DNA of 64,000 bases. It comes from Artemia franciscana (Eukaryota > Arthropoda > Branchiopoda > Anostraca > Artemiidae). This document shows positions 42,301 to 48,875 of this stretch, one piece after another (position 1 is the stretch's first letter; each line of letters starts with the position of its first letter). Made by a program: the position numbers and the translations under genes. Location: positions 34,731,600 to 34,795,599 of the forward strand of contig NC_088873.1 of the NCBI RefSeq assembly GCF_032884065.1. The letters run 5' to 3'. The notes below the pieces were generated by a model. The model worked only from the letters and a program-made list of their open reading frames with translations. It was not told the DNA's origin and did not search any database.

Positions 42301-45300
42301 CTTCCTATAGAGGGGATTTTCTGAGGTTAATTTTCCGGGGGCATGGGAGAATTTTCCGCACAAGGGGGGGGGGGCTCCCAGGGTAAATTAACAACCTTTT
42401 TAAAAACACAAGCACGGAGCTGACTTACCCTTGGGTGGCTCGGTGCTGCAGTGTAACGCGCAGCACTGACGTAACGCGCTAGCGATAGTAGAAGTAATAT
42501 GTGCACAAAAGGGGAGAAAAAGGTAGTCCCTTTGATTCACTTGCAGAATCTCACCCGCTCCATAAAATTAAAAATACGTTGTCTTCAAGACGCTTTTCAT
42601 GTTTTCCATCCCACTCCTCAAAATACCAAAACTTGACCCACCGATTATAGTCAAGGATAAGATTAGAAATTAACAAATAAGGAACAGAGGATATGCCATA
42701 ATACAAGACTGGCTAACAATCTAAAGCCGGTAACGCGCTAGTTTTTTCTGGTATACGAGACCACTAATAAGTGCACTTTTGTATCCAAAAAACCTATTCC
42801 GTGAGCATTTTTTTTTTAGTATCCATTGCGCGTTTTACGCGCTCATTAACTTTGGTATTCGCAAATATTATAAATACTGACTACACAGAGTAAGGTAGAG
42901 AACTTGCAATAATGAGTACAGAATTCAAAAGCAAAAAAAATATATTTACGTGACTATTAATATGGCTTGTATTTACCTACAGTTGGTAAATGGTATAAAA
43001 AAGAAGAAACAAAAAAAGGGTTGTTCGATTATTTTTAGGCTCCTCTCTAGAAAAGGTTTGTGTACCACTCATATTCTAAGCTTTAAGTACTACCCAAGAG
43101 CATCTAGCTTTGGAATCCCTGCTATAAAATTAATTTTGATGCGTCAAGCATCCAAAAATGAAAAGTAAGCATCGAAAATTCTTTTTTGCTTTAGATAAAT
43201 GGCAGTACTTGTGTTTTTTTATGCTGTAAAATTTACACTACGATTATTCTCAGACTTTTAAAATTTATATTTTAAATGCTGTATGTTTTTTAATTGTGTT
43301 TTTTTTCATATTTAAATTAATTTATTCATGCTTTTTTTAATGCTGTAAAGTACGATTATTCTAAAACTTTTAGAATTTATATTTTAAATACTGTATCTTT
43401 TTTTAATTATATTAAAATTAATTTATTTATAAATGCTGTATGTTTTTTTAATTCTGTTTTTTTATCTTTAAGGTAATTTATTTATGCTTTTTAATGCTGT
43501 AAATTACGATTATTCTCAAACTCTTAAAATTTATATTTTAAATACTATATGTTTTTAATTATGTTTAAGTTAGTTTATTAATGCTTTTTTTATTCAGTAC
43601 TGTAAAATTTTAACTACGATTACTCTCAGACTTGTAAATTTAACAAAGGTGGAACAAATATATTTAAATATTATATTTTATTAATTTGAGCAGCTGTTGC
43701 AAAAAAAAATATAATAAAAATGAAAAAGAATTGTTGAACCAAAGAATAAATAAACAACTTCTAGTCTGATACTTTAACAAAGTACATGCCTTTTTTCACA
43801 GTCCTAACAAAGAAAATACGTTTATATGCATTTTGGCTGCTGTTTTCACGAGCCAGACTTAATTATGGGGGGTTAGGGCTCAAACCATTAATCTATTAAG
43901 TTGTAGTTGAATATAAGTTTTATTTTTGGTATTGTTGGAACCCTTGGCCATGTTTATCAGATAAATGCCGTTTCTAGTAAATTTTATTCTAGTTCTCTTT
44001 AACTTCAATACTTCCTGCAACCCTGGTTCTAGTTATTATTAAACAACATTTTGCCTCGTTAATATTCTCTCTCGGTTAACCAATTGCGAAACGTCTTGAA
44101 AGAATCCATTAATTAGCAGACCTATGAAAAATAAAGGCGACTGATGACTTATAAAGGTATAAGAACTGTTTTTCGGACAAGAAAATGTACACAAGAATTG
44201 TTATTCCACAAAACTTCTGATAATTATTGTCAACGACAGTTGTTAGTACAACTCTCCAACAATTCTAAACGCTGCTGAAGATAATCGCTGATAAATTTGA
44301 AAGCGCATAATTCCAAAATATTTAAAAAACAAAAGAGAAAGTTAAAGAAGAAGAAAAGTAGCAATTTTTTCATTTAAGAAATAAAACTTACAATGTTACT
44401 TTTGTAGAGGATAGTTTTTATGGTTTACTATTTTAAAGGAAAACTTTTGTGTTTTACTTTTTTCTATTGCATTTTCATTATTGTTTTGAAGTTTGGAATG
44501 CTCTTTCAAGTCTTTTTTACATGATTGAAGGTCGCCAATTAATGCGTTTCTACAGATAAAGAAAGCTATTCTGAAATAATAAATAAATTTCTCCAAAATA
44601 GTCGATGCTTAACCCCCCCCCCCTTTGGGTGAGTGAGCAGCAAAACAGCACATACTTAACTTATGTGCTTCTTCCCATTCTAGTTCTTTCTTGTCTTTCT
44701 GCTCTTTCAATCTATCATAAAGTGATCGATTATCGAAAACTGGTTCAGGAGCCTCTGAAAAGGATAGTGAAAATTCAAACACAATTAAAGATAATAAGCT
44801 ATTTAAATTACATCAAATCGTGATTGATTATCGAAAACTGGTACAGGAGCCTCTGAAAAGATAGTGAAAATTCAGACACAACTAAAGATAATAAGCTATT
44901 TAAATTACATCAAAACTTATTATAACAAATAACATGTAACTACATTTGAAACTAAAACTCAAAATTCTAAAATAAAATATTTTTTGTTATCTAGCATTGT
45001 TCTTCGACAGTAAACCGGTACACAAGTAACTTGGTCGTCATTAAAGAGAAAAATTGAAGAGAAATAACAAAATACAAGAAAGACCGAAAAAAGTTGAAAA
45101 AGAAAAAAGTGAATAAAAAAATGACGGTGAACAGACATTCAATTAAAGAGGAAAACAACATTCAAAAACAACAGCAAGAGAATAGTAAAACACAAGAAAC
45201 ATAAAACAAGCGAAAAAAGAAAAAAATCAAATGAAAAAAGCTGGTGATTAGAAATTCAAGTAAAGAGGAAAAATAATAAAACATAGTTGCAAGGGAATTA

Positions 45301-46848
45301 AAAATAGAAGAAAGATGAAACACTAAAAAAATAAAATGAACAGACAGTAATCAATGTTTCTGAAAATATATTTTTGTTATCTAGAATTGCTCTTCAACAA
45401 TAAACTGGTACACAACCTACTTGGGCACGGTATAAGAGAAGAATTGAAAGAAAATTGAAACAGAAATAACAGAACCCAAGAGAGTAGAAACAAGTAAAAA
45501 AAAGGAAAATTTAAAAAGACGTGGATTAAACATTCAAGTAAAGAATGGTTTATGAACTGAATACAAGCAATACAAGATATATGAATACAAGAAGGAGCTG
45601 GTATACAAGCAGTTTAGGCAACATAAAGGAGAAAAATTGAAGAGAAATAACAAAACACAGGAAAGATGAAACAAACAAAAACAAAGCGAATAAAAAATAG
45701 AAGGTGATTCAACATTTAAGTAAAGAGGAAAACAGAATTCACAAACAACAGCAAGGGAATAACAAAATACAAAAAAGATGATTCAAGTGAAAAACATTAT
45801 TGAAAAGATGATTCAAGATGACCCAATCTGAAAAAACTGGATTCCATCCACAAGAATGCCTTGAAAATCATCAAACACGCAGAAGATTATCTCTCGCTGA
45901 AATCGCTGTTTGAGCTTCCCAACTTGGTTTTTGCTGTCAAATTCCTCTCTGGCTTGCTTCCACCGCCTTTTAGGAATCTATTCCGTTTGGTAGCCGAACA
46001 GCATCTTCCAATTACAAGACTATCTGCACAGATCCATCTTCGACATACGCCAACAGTGAGGTCGGATTTTTTGCCTGACATCGTCTGCACTAAGGCGATA
46101 CCCTACCGCTTGAACTCAGAGGTAGGAGCTCCCCCTTGATTCTTTCAAAAGGAGAATAAAAAATTAACTTGTTTGGAAATAGTTTAAATTGAATACAGAA
46201 TTTAAATAGATAAGAGATTTTAGTCATTACTGAGTATTTTTTTTTTGTGTGGGAATTGGAGTGGTTTGCTCCTGGATGAAAAGTTGGGGACTTGTAAGGA
46301 TGCTTTTGTTGGTAGGGGCTATGGTTGTATTGAGCAGTGGAGGGAAAGTCAAAGTGCGTGACGATAAGGGACTCAGCATGTATTTTTGCATAGAGACGAG
46401 AGATTATGTATGTTATGACTGTTATAATTTTTTTTTTCAATAAAACCGAGTGAACTGAACTGAACTGACTTGAAAAATGAATAAATACCTTAGGTGAACA
46501 CCATTCAATAATCAAAAATAAAGAAAGAGGAATAAAATAACTGAAAACTTGAAACTGTATCGAACTTGAACATTTCGCTACAATCCCAAATAAGGGTAAA
46601 AGAGAGTACACCCCCCCCCCATCATCCAAATTTTGTGATAGTATACTTGTATGTATAGGGTTTAGTAATTAAGATTACGCTCTCACTCTTTCAAAAGCGC
46701 TGGACCCCCTCCCCCCATTCCACAGTTCTTTACAGATAGATGAACACTTACCAAGAGGCTGATCTGGCTTTCTTACTTTTTCCCACTCTTCTTGCCTTTT
46801 TTTCCGATTTTCTTCAATCTCTTTCTCAGAAACAAATCCAGCACTCAT
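24107..46848 (-). CDS. PSME3IP1: PSME3IP1 (PIP30/FAM192A/NIP30) ortholog, five coding exons, complete
   Basis: Exons are 46848-46752, 44754-44656, 35136-34988, 29680-29533 and 24309-24107. They total 696 nt, 231 codons plus stop; human PSME3IP1 is about 254 aa. All four introns have GT..AG ends and matching phases (1,1,0,1). Family landmarks appear in order: FVSEKEIEENRKKRQEEWEK (NIP30 N-terminal domain, residues about 5-24), PVFDNRSLYDRLKEQKDKK (about 37-55), VKGLDVDELGFLDYV, the coiled-coil-like RQEEKIRIDEEKKLLEEYRS, QKQALAGVKIKK, and the C-terminal LLPGIGYYANSSDSELDSSD. In vertebrates this nuclear protein binds the PA28-gamma (PSME3) proteasome activator through its C-terminal region, helped by CK2 phosphorylation of an SDSE tract; that tract is kept here. 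The coding region shows no stop or frameshift. Introns of 2.0, 9.5, 5.3 and 5.2 kb are packed with repeats. Confidence 0.93.
24780..24880. repeat. Fragment of the 'GTTCGTGGTAACGAAC' repeat
   Basis: AACAGTTTATGGTAACGAAC followed by a run related to AGTAAGGAGCGATCCGGCTC is a diverged copy of the repeat that starts at 62815. It abuts the LINE 3' fragment to its right. Confidence 0.55.
24900..25190 (+). pseudogene. LINE C-terminal fragment (CCHC knuckle)
   Basis: The plus strand reads GYSVNQVPCPMCGEDDEDMF, NFWGNCKELVDLRNECFSLV and RVKMTLRNLSKYVEKRLIHR. This is the C-x2-C-x(n)-H/C zinc-knuckle tail that follows the RT of many I/Jockey-type LINEs (compare VCPLCKDEDEKLDHFLRKCP in the relic at 27.1 kb). 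One stop is present. The host of this fragment is intron 4 of PSME3IP1, sense opposite to the gene. Confidence 0.65.
25200..27040. other. Intron 4 sequence with minor repeats
   Basis: No exon or RNA gene was seen. It contains a short GATA-like run near 26829-26850, and 26310-26500 holds foldback copy 3 (separate entry). Confidence 0.35.
26310..26500. repeat. Foldback repeat, copy 3 (left arm only)
   Basis: ATTAAAACTTTAAACAAACG ... GTATATGATGGGGACTAACC and TAGCTCTTTACGCTAAATTT match the left arm, then a spacer-like ACACATCCCTTGTGTTTGAG. No inverted right arm follows. Confidence 0.6.
27050..27965 (-). pseudogene. LINE relic, post-RT C-terminal region
   Basis: Minus-strand blocks in order: LRRYIVILRFWLKLIKSNED, YDQMLKSGLKTSWPSQIKSL, LLEKVGMPYLWNN, then HWRGLVLDSTTLQHYNQAIP, LRRWIQLRANCLPIQNRQ and VCPLCKDEDEKLDHFLRKCP. 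This is the characteristic tail of many arthropod non-LTR retrotransposon proteins: an i.fWlkl..s..r..Y..m helix region, then a CCHC knuckle. RT itself is absent (5' truncation or decay). Frameshifts are present. Confidence 0.75.
27215..27325. repeat. A/T low-complexity block inside the LINE relic
   Basis: TTTAAT/ATTTAA-type short repeats interrupt the relic between its zinc-knuckle block and the preceding coding block. They are either a later insertion or expansion. Confidence 0.6.
27970..29050. other. Intron 4 sequence, AT-rich
   Basis: TATAATATATT-type low-complexity sequence fills 28620-28745. No gene or transposon was recognised. Confidence 0.35.
29054..29126 (+). tRNA. tRNA-Glu-like sequence, probably a pseudogene
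   Basis: It reads TACCTTGTGGTCTAGTGGCT, AGGATAGCAAG, then CCTGGGCTTGATTCCCAGTA and TGGGAATA. TGGTCTAGTGGCTAGGAT is the typical tRNA-Glu A-box/D-arm, and the T arm CTGGG-CTTGATT-CCCAG pairs perfectly. The anticodon stem does not pair and the 5' acceptor strand (TACCTTG) fits poorly, so I judge it non-functional or the head of a SINE. It lies in intron 4 of PSME3IP1. Confidence 0.55.
29239..29408. mobile_element. MITE, about 170 bp, with a G-run/C-run core
   Basis: The left end ATCAAGGCCGTATACAGG and right end CCTAGAACGGCCTTGAT are inverted copies. A better right-end match, CCTGGATACGGCCTTGAT, is in the duplicate at 29488-29505. Inside are 16 G (29255-29270) and 14 C (29282-29295) separated by 11 bp, followed by AT-rich sequence. 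The length, inverted ends and lack of coding sequence fit a small non-autonomous DNA transposon. The superfamily is unknown. Confidence 0.65.
29366..29558. repeat. 97-bp tandem duplication covering the exon 4 donor of PSME3IP1
   Basis: Copy 1 (29366-29461) and copy 2 (29462-29558) both contain CCCCTCCCCTTCACCGAA, the MITE right end, AGAAAATTATATAGAATCTC and ACCGTTTGTATTGTTAGTTT. Copy 2 is continuous with exon 4. Copy 1 repeats the last 25 nt or so of the exon and its GTGAGA donor, 97 nt downstream in the transcript. Confidence 0.92.
29533..29680 (-). CDS. PSME3IP1: PSME3IP1 exon 4
   Basis: The exon has 148 nt, entered in phase 0 and left in phase 1. The acceptor is TATTTTCAAG and the donor AAACG/GTGAGAT. 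It encodes ARTDRIKEDLKKPTTFNLKS, then GIQKQALAGVKIKKPKDTDD, a basic linker comparable to human FSQAKLLAGAVKHK. The 3' end of the exon and its donor are copied in a 97-bp tandem duplication whose second copy lies downstream in the intron. Confidence 0.88.
29700..31080. other. Intron 3 sequence, no gene seen
   Basis: AT-rich sequence with a few G/C-rich scraps (near 30040 and 30590). No splice-bounded exon or repeat terminus could be supported. Confidence 0.35.
31100..31223. promoter_or_regulatory. Three CCAAT motifs with CAAT-N3-ATTG symmetry
   Basis: CCAATCACATTG (31102), CCAATGACATTG (31163) and CCAATGTAATTG (31212) lie within 123 bp, spaced 61 and 49 bp. Each is a short dyad, CAAT-N3-ATTG. 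A TATATTTT lies at 31240. Whether this is a promoter or enhancer inside intron 3 of PSME3IP1, or chance, cannot be told from sequence alone. Confidence 0.25.
31540..32200. repeat. Dispersed non-coding repeat (GATCGTTT...TTTCTGCTCATTTTGG)
   Basis: TATGGAACGTTATCGTCTCT and TACTAGGTTGCCTGCTACCC near 31550 match segments at 16.5-17.0 and 21.35 kb. TTAACTTGATTATTTACTGT and AATTTCTGCTCATTTTGG near 31960 match segments at 10.5 and 50.4 kb. No ORF. Confidence 0.5.
32490..34420 (-). pseudogene. RTE-like LINE copy, RT region, decayed
   Basis: Minus-strand blocks: GNGATIS near 34350 and again 34050; EVEAIDKIAEDLEDTAMRHI and SKILYWRVNKLRESIQYGPV; REEQCNFRKGRGCIDQ near 33590; PFNSFIWLVVIDFVIRKVAK, IKWENKTILCLDHTENLSFL (YADD decayed to DHTE) and SAQTARIGLKIYIKKTQSLR; then, after a SINE insertion, LGNEKFDQVDSFTYLCSTIS. 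The last block is duplicated further down (about 32530-32690). Many stops and frameshifts are present. It occupies intron 3 of PSME3IP1 in the same orientation as the gene. Confidence 0.88.
32893..33221 (-). mobile_element. tRNA-derived SINE, about 329 bp, with 13-bp target duplication
   Basis: The minus strand starts near 33221 with a tRNA-like head, GCCGTCCTGGCCGAGTGGGT, in which TGGCCGAGTGG fits the A box. GGGTTCGAATCCCAG contains a perfect pol III B box (GGTTCGAATCC). An unrelated body of about 200 bp follows, ending CCTTTGCCTTT. Identical flanks CAACTTCACTTAT (32880-32892 and 33222-33234) are the target-site duplication. The SINE splits the RT frame of an RTE LINE. It creates part of an apparent 205-aa ORF that is a LINE/SINE chimera, not a gene. 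Confidence 0.88.
34425..34985. other. Intron 3 sequence adjoining exon 3
   Basis: AT-rich; no gene or repeat could be supported. Confidence 0.35.
34988..35136 (-). CDS. PSME3IP1: PSME3IP1 exon 3
   Basis: The exon has 149 nt, entered in phase 1 and left in phase 0. The acceptor is TTATCTTTAG and the donor GAAAAA/GTGAGG. It encodes KNQVKGLDVDELGFLDYVDN and then a strongly charged helix with KRQEEKIRIDEEKKLLEEYR, matching human RGLDEDETNFLDEVSRQQ and following. Confidence 0.92.
35280..37290 (+). repeat. Satellite array, block A (unit about 260-280 bp)
   Basis: Landmarks recur in order in each unit: CGTAGAAACTTCAAAAAGGG (about 35290, 35566, 35832, 36091, diverged at 36365 and 36835), GGCTAGTGCCCTTTT-NN-AGTC, CCCACGCCCACCATTTC-CC, ATCAAAATTTTGAGATAGCC, ATTTTGTTCAA, then GGGCAAGGGTTGTAAGTTAT and GCCCTGGGGGCATATAAGGT. 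About seven units, with 10-25 percent divergence by eye, fill intron 2 of PSME3IP1 beside exon 3. Confidence 0.9.
37239..37372. repeat. Inverted junction of the satellite
   Basis: CATTTTATTCAAAATAGTCC and AACAAGGCTTTTGGGGTT (37239-37288) are repeated as the reverse complement at 37321-37371 (CAACCTCAAAAGCCTTGTTA, GGACTATTTTGAATAAAATG) with about 32 bp between. This is where the array changes orientation. Confidence 0.85.
37320..39065 (-). repeat. Satellite array, block B (inverted orientation)
   Basis: The same landmarks as block A appear as reverse complements: TTGACTCGTAAAAAGGGCAC near 37467, GCATATCTTACAACCC near 37573, TTTGACTCTTAAAAAGAGCA near 38310, ATAGCTTACAACCCTTGCCC near 38418 and TTTGACCCTTAAAAGG near 38855. 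About six to seven units. Confidence 0.88.
39065..39830 (+). repeat. Satellite array, block C (plus orientation)
   Basis: GTGCCCTTTTTAAGAGTCAA (39073) is followed by GAGATTAACAAGCCCCCTGC and ATTTGGAGATAGAAATTTTG. This segment is nearly the same as 36890-37040 of block A, indicating a higher-order copy. Further units run to about 39830. Confidence 0.85.
39830..40640. other. Spacer between satellite blocks
   Basis: Holds ordinary-looking sequence with one C/G-rich scrap of the GAATTTTCCACCGCGGGAAAT type near 40515. No ORF or RNA gene was recognised. Confidence 0.35.
40640..41010 (+). repeat. Satellite unit, outlying copy
   Basis: CATATGGAAGGAGTTGTCAC, AAGCTCTTTTTAAGATTCAA, GATCGGAATTTTGAGATAGC and CAAAATAGTCCAAAGGCC follow the block A order, so this is a separated unit of the same satellite. 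Confidence 0.8.
41025..41290 (-). pseudogene. RTE-like LINE fragment, C-terminal end
   Basis: The minus strand reads MRWLGHVLRMKDDRLPKIVL, FGQPSGTTRKADRPCLGWEG and VINKDLKEMGTFWEGVKGET, with LNRLGWRRSVRSCVGLRLLG at the end. This is an uninterrupted 86-codon C-terminus of the RTE protein family seen at 8.0 and 32.5-34.4 kb. It is 5'-truncated just after GHV and ends in VSYY-stop, likely the natural C-terminus. Confidence 0.82.
41291..43190. other. Intron 2 sequence, no gene seen
   Basis: Contains a perfect 11-bp inverted repeat TCTAGTATGGC-N5-GCCATACTAGA (41934-41960) and several TAACGCGCTAG / ACGCGC phrases between 41940 and 42845. A G-rich dispersed repeat lies at 42250-42385 (AATTTTCCACGGAGGGGGGG). 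No coding region is supported. Confidence 0.4.
43200..43650. repeat. Tandem repeat, about 120-150 bp unit, four copies
   Basis: ATGCTGTAAA-...-TACGATTATTCTCAGACTTTT and AAAATTTATATTTTAAAT recur near 43222, 43345, 43492 and 43600, joined by CTGTATGTTTTTTAATT and AATTTATTNATGCTTTTT. Non-coding and A/T-rich. Confidence 0.85.
43655..44650. other. Intron 2 sequence flanking exon 2
   Basis: AT-rich with no recognised element. A short run of nine C at 44612-44620 lies about 35 bp from the exon 2 donor. Confidence 0.35.
44656..44754 (-). CDS. PSME3IP1: PSME3IP1 exon 2
   Basis: The exon has 99 nt, entered in phase 1 and left in phase 1. The acceptor is CCTTTTCAG/AGGCTCC and the donor TTAA/GTATGTG. 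It encodes EAPEPVFDNRSLYDRLKEQK and continues DKKELEWEEAHKL, which aligns with human PEEVYDPRSLYERLQEQKDR. Its acceptor and first 33 nt lie inside a 97-bp tandem duplication (see separate entry). Confidence 0.92.
44722..44914. repeat. 97-bp tandem duplication covering the exon 2 acceptor of PSME3IP1
   Basis: Copy A (44722-44817) and copy B (44820-44914) share GATTATCGAAAACTGGT.CAG, GAGCCTCTGAAAA.GATAGTG and AAAGATAATAAGCTATTTAA. Copy A contains the used acceptor and first 33 nt of exon 2. Copy B puts a second CTTTTCAG/AGGCTCCTG acceptor 98 nt upstream in the transcript. Reading on from that acceptor in frame reaches a stop after about 16 codons. Confidence 0.93.
44980..45810. repeat. A-rich tandem repeat, several diverged units
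   Basis: AGAAAAATTGAAGAGAAATA and ACAAAA-ACA-GAAAGA phrases recur near 45048, 45436, 45632. ACATTCAA-TAAAGAGGAAAA recurs near 45137, 45253, 45711. TTATCTAG-ATTG-TCTTC-ACAGTAAAC-GGTACACAA recurs near 44989 and 45377. Non-coding. Confidence 0.65.
45815..46475 (+). pseudogene. LINE 3' fragment (CR1/L2/Jockey-like C-terminus and tail)
   Basis: The plus strand reads LDSIHKNALKIIKHAEDYLS, LKSLFELPNLVFAVKFLSGL, RLSAQIHLRHTPTVRSDFLP and TKAIPYRLNSEVGAP-stop. This is the C-terminal region of a reverse transcriptase protein (rv.lq.ral.ii; RTR.....P......r..N). The 3'UTR ends in AATAAAACCGAGTGAACTGA with a (TGAAC)n-type tail near 46450-46470. It lies in intron 1 of PSME3IP1, antisense to the gene. Confidence 0.75.
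46752..46848 (-). CDS. PSME3IP1: PSME3IP1 exon 1 (coding)
   Basis: The exon has 32 codons plus one base, starting MSAGFVSEKEIEENRKKRQE. ATG 46848-46846 is chosen because the human protein also begins a few residues before FVSEAEL. A reading start further upstream would use TTG and is not needed. The donor is CTTG/GTAAGTG (phase 1). A T-rich run ending in AG at 46876-46877 suggests a 5'UTR acceptor, with leader bases 46849-46875, so an upstream non-coding exon is likely. Confidence 0.92.
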
Positions 46849-46875
46849 ACTTGACAAATGATTTACTTTCAATTA

Positions 46876-47160
46876 CTAAAAAAAAATGTAGAATTAAAGA
46901 CAATATTTATCATCATGTCAAATTAAACAAACTTAACAGATAGCAAAGAGAATATTTTACAGCTAACAATCAAATACATAAGGTGACAAAATAAATCAAC
47001 ACCCAGTAGTAGCAAATAGGCCTACCTTTAAGCACTGAAAAAGATCAATCAAGACAGTGTTTATGATTAGTCAAATGCGTTCCAAAAATGCAAGTTGTGG
47101 AAAGTAAAACAAAAGATTTTACTTTTAAAGTCTCATTAAAGGAAAACAGAAAAAACTGAC
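46876..47160. other. Upstream of PSME3IP1 exon 1
   Basis: AT-rich. If the acceptor at 46876 is used, this is a 5'UTR intron and the promoter lies further right. No promoter element could be singled out. Confidence 0.3.
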
Positions 47161-47164
47161 ACAT

Positions 47165-47850
47165 AATAGTTACCAATTCTTTCCCGTAAGTGCGGAAAGC
47201 ACCCAGGCATTCAAACAAAGTTTGATATTAAGTACATACTTGCAAATAGACCATTAAGCAAAAAAATACATAGACCATTAAGCAAAAAAAATATTAAGCA
47301 AAAGAAGTACTATGCAAGTAAAAACATATATGAGGAGACAGGAAAACTTCTAAGAAAAATAGGCAGTAGTTGAGCAGCCAAGAAATGAATATCTATGGAC
47401 GAGTTAAATCCTACTACCCCTCCCCAATTCTGTGAAGAAAATGTCTACAGGGATGTCACAGTTCCGACAAGTCATGGGGATAAGGTCTATAAATCATGCA
47501 AATTGCCCATCGTTTACATATAAGCTTATATTGTTTAAGCATATAGCAATTGTTTCCCGTGAGTCCTTAAAACACTCAGAAATACAGGAAGTGTTCATTA
47601 TTAGCCAAATACTTGCAAACAGACCATTAGGCAAAAAAAGTGTTATGCAAGAAAATATATATAAGAAGAGACAGAAAAACTTGCAAGAAAAATAGGCAAC
47701 AGTTAAGCAGCCAAGGGATGAACATCTATGCACGAGTTAAATCTCACTCCCCCTTGAAGAAAATGTCTACGGGGATGTCACAGTTCCGACAAATAATGGA
47801 GGCAAGGTCTATAAATTGTACAAATTGTCCATTGTTTACATATATGCTTT
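47165..47850. repeat. Tandem duplication, about 335-370 bp unit
   Basis: TTTCCCGTAAGTGCGGAAAGC (47178) matches TTTCCCGTGAGTCCTTAAAA (47552). GAGCAGCCAAGAAATGAATAT (47373) matches AAGCAGCCAAGGGATGAACA (47706). AAAATGTCTAC-GGGATGTCACA and GTTCCGACAA are in both copies. The first copy has an extra internal AGACCATTAAGCAAAAAA duplication. No conserved frame. Confidence 0.88.
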
Positions 47851-47879
47851 GTTATTGAAAAATGCAGGGGTGTATGGTT

Positions 47880-48560
47880 CTGGGTGTCCAAGAAGGCTAA
47901 GGGTATTGAGGTGAAATTTCAAGGGATTTTTAAGATGATGTTGAATTAAATCAAAATGCTCTAAGTGTATTCTAATTTTTAAGGGTATCTATGCAATATC
48001 TCAGGAACAGCAAACGTTATTAGATTAGAACTTTCAGGGTATATTGAGGTGGACGTCAAACTACGTCAAAAGAGAATATGCGCGTCCAGGTTGTCAAAAA
48101 GGCGTTTACCAACACCTAAAGAAATTAGTATAAAACTTTCAGACAATGTTGAACAAAATCAAAAGACACTACGTGCATACAGGTTGTTCAAAGGATATAT
48201 CTGCGATTTTCAGGAGCATTGAGAAGAAACTTTCTGAGAATGTGGCGGTTGCCACATTTTTAACTTTTAACTTTTTATTTTAATTTATTTAATTTTTTAT
48301 TTAATTTTAATTCATTTAATTTTTAATTTATTTAATTTTATTTAATTGTTTCATTTTTTATTTTATCTTAACTTTTTAACTTTTTGATCAGTGTACCTAC
48401 ATCAAAAGTCATTATGTAAATCCAGGTTGTCAGAAAGACATCTGCAATATCTCAGGAACAACTAAGGGGAGGCTATTGGTTGAAAATTTCAGGAAACGTT
48501 GAAAGGTATGTTGGAAAAAGTCAAAAAGCACTCTGTTGGTCCAGGTTAAGTTGGAAACAA
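47880..48560. repeat. Minisatellite, about 120-bp units
   Basis: CCAGGTTGTCA-AAAG, ATCTGCAATATCTCAGGAAC, AAACTTTCAG-GAATGTTGA and AAAATCAAAA-GCACT-NNGTG recur roughly every 110-140 bp (near 47925, 47995, 48080, 48195, 48425, 48530). An A/T-rich block (48250-48385, TTTAATTTATTTAATTTT) interrupts it. Confidence 0.7.
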
Positions 48561-48712
48561 CACACATATCTCAGTAACTCAAAATACACCAAGTGCAACT
48601 GTTTTTGTTTAATTAGCATGTATGGAACACTTTAAGAGCATGGGAGATAATAGGGCAGGAGAAAATCAGATTTAGTCTTGAAAGGAGAGAGATAGGGCTG
48701 AACAAGTTTTGT

Positions 48713-48739
48713 CTCTTCTTCTTCTTCTTCTTCTTCTTC
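48713..48739. repeat. (CTT)n microsatellite
   Basis: Nine CTT/TTC units in a row. On the minus strand it would read as poly-lysine, but no gene context exists. Confidence 0.95.
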
Positions 48740-48875
48740 ATAAGAAAAGCACCTGAAATCCTAAACAGGCTCCTTTCGGCTTCCAATTGCACATTTTCAC
48801 GTTTATCATACGTTGCACAAAACACATAATACAACATTCAGATGCATTACAAGACAAAATACATAATTTGGTTGT

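Noticed and set aside
46090-46629. 179-codon minus-strand ORF
   Set aside because: It is antisense to a LINE 3' end and tail, contains a poly-C-derived stretch and has no domain. Length by chance in a low-stop frame is the better explanation.
47165-48560. CRISPR-like direct repeats
   Set aside because: Units are long (110-370 bp), diverged and contiguous without spacers of uniform size, and the DNA is clearly eukaryotic. These are minisatellites.
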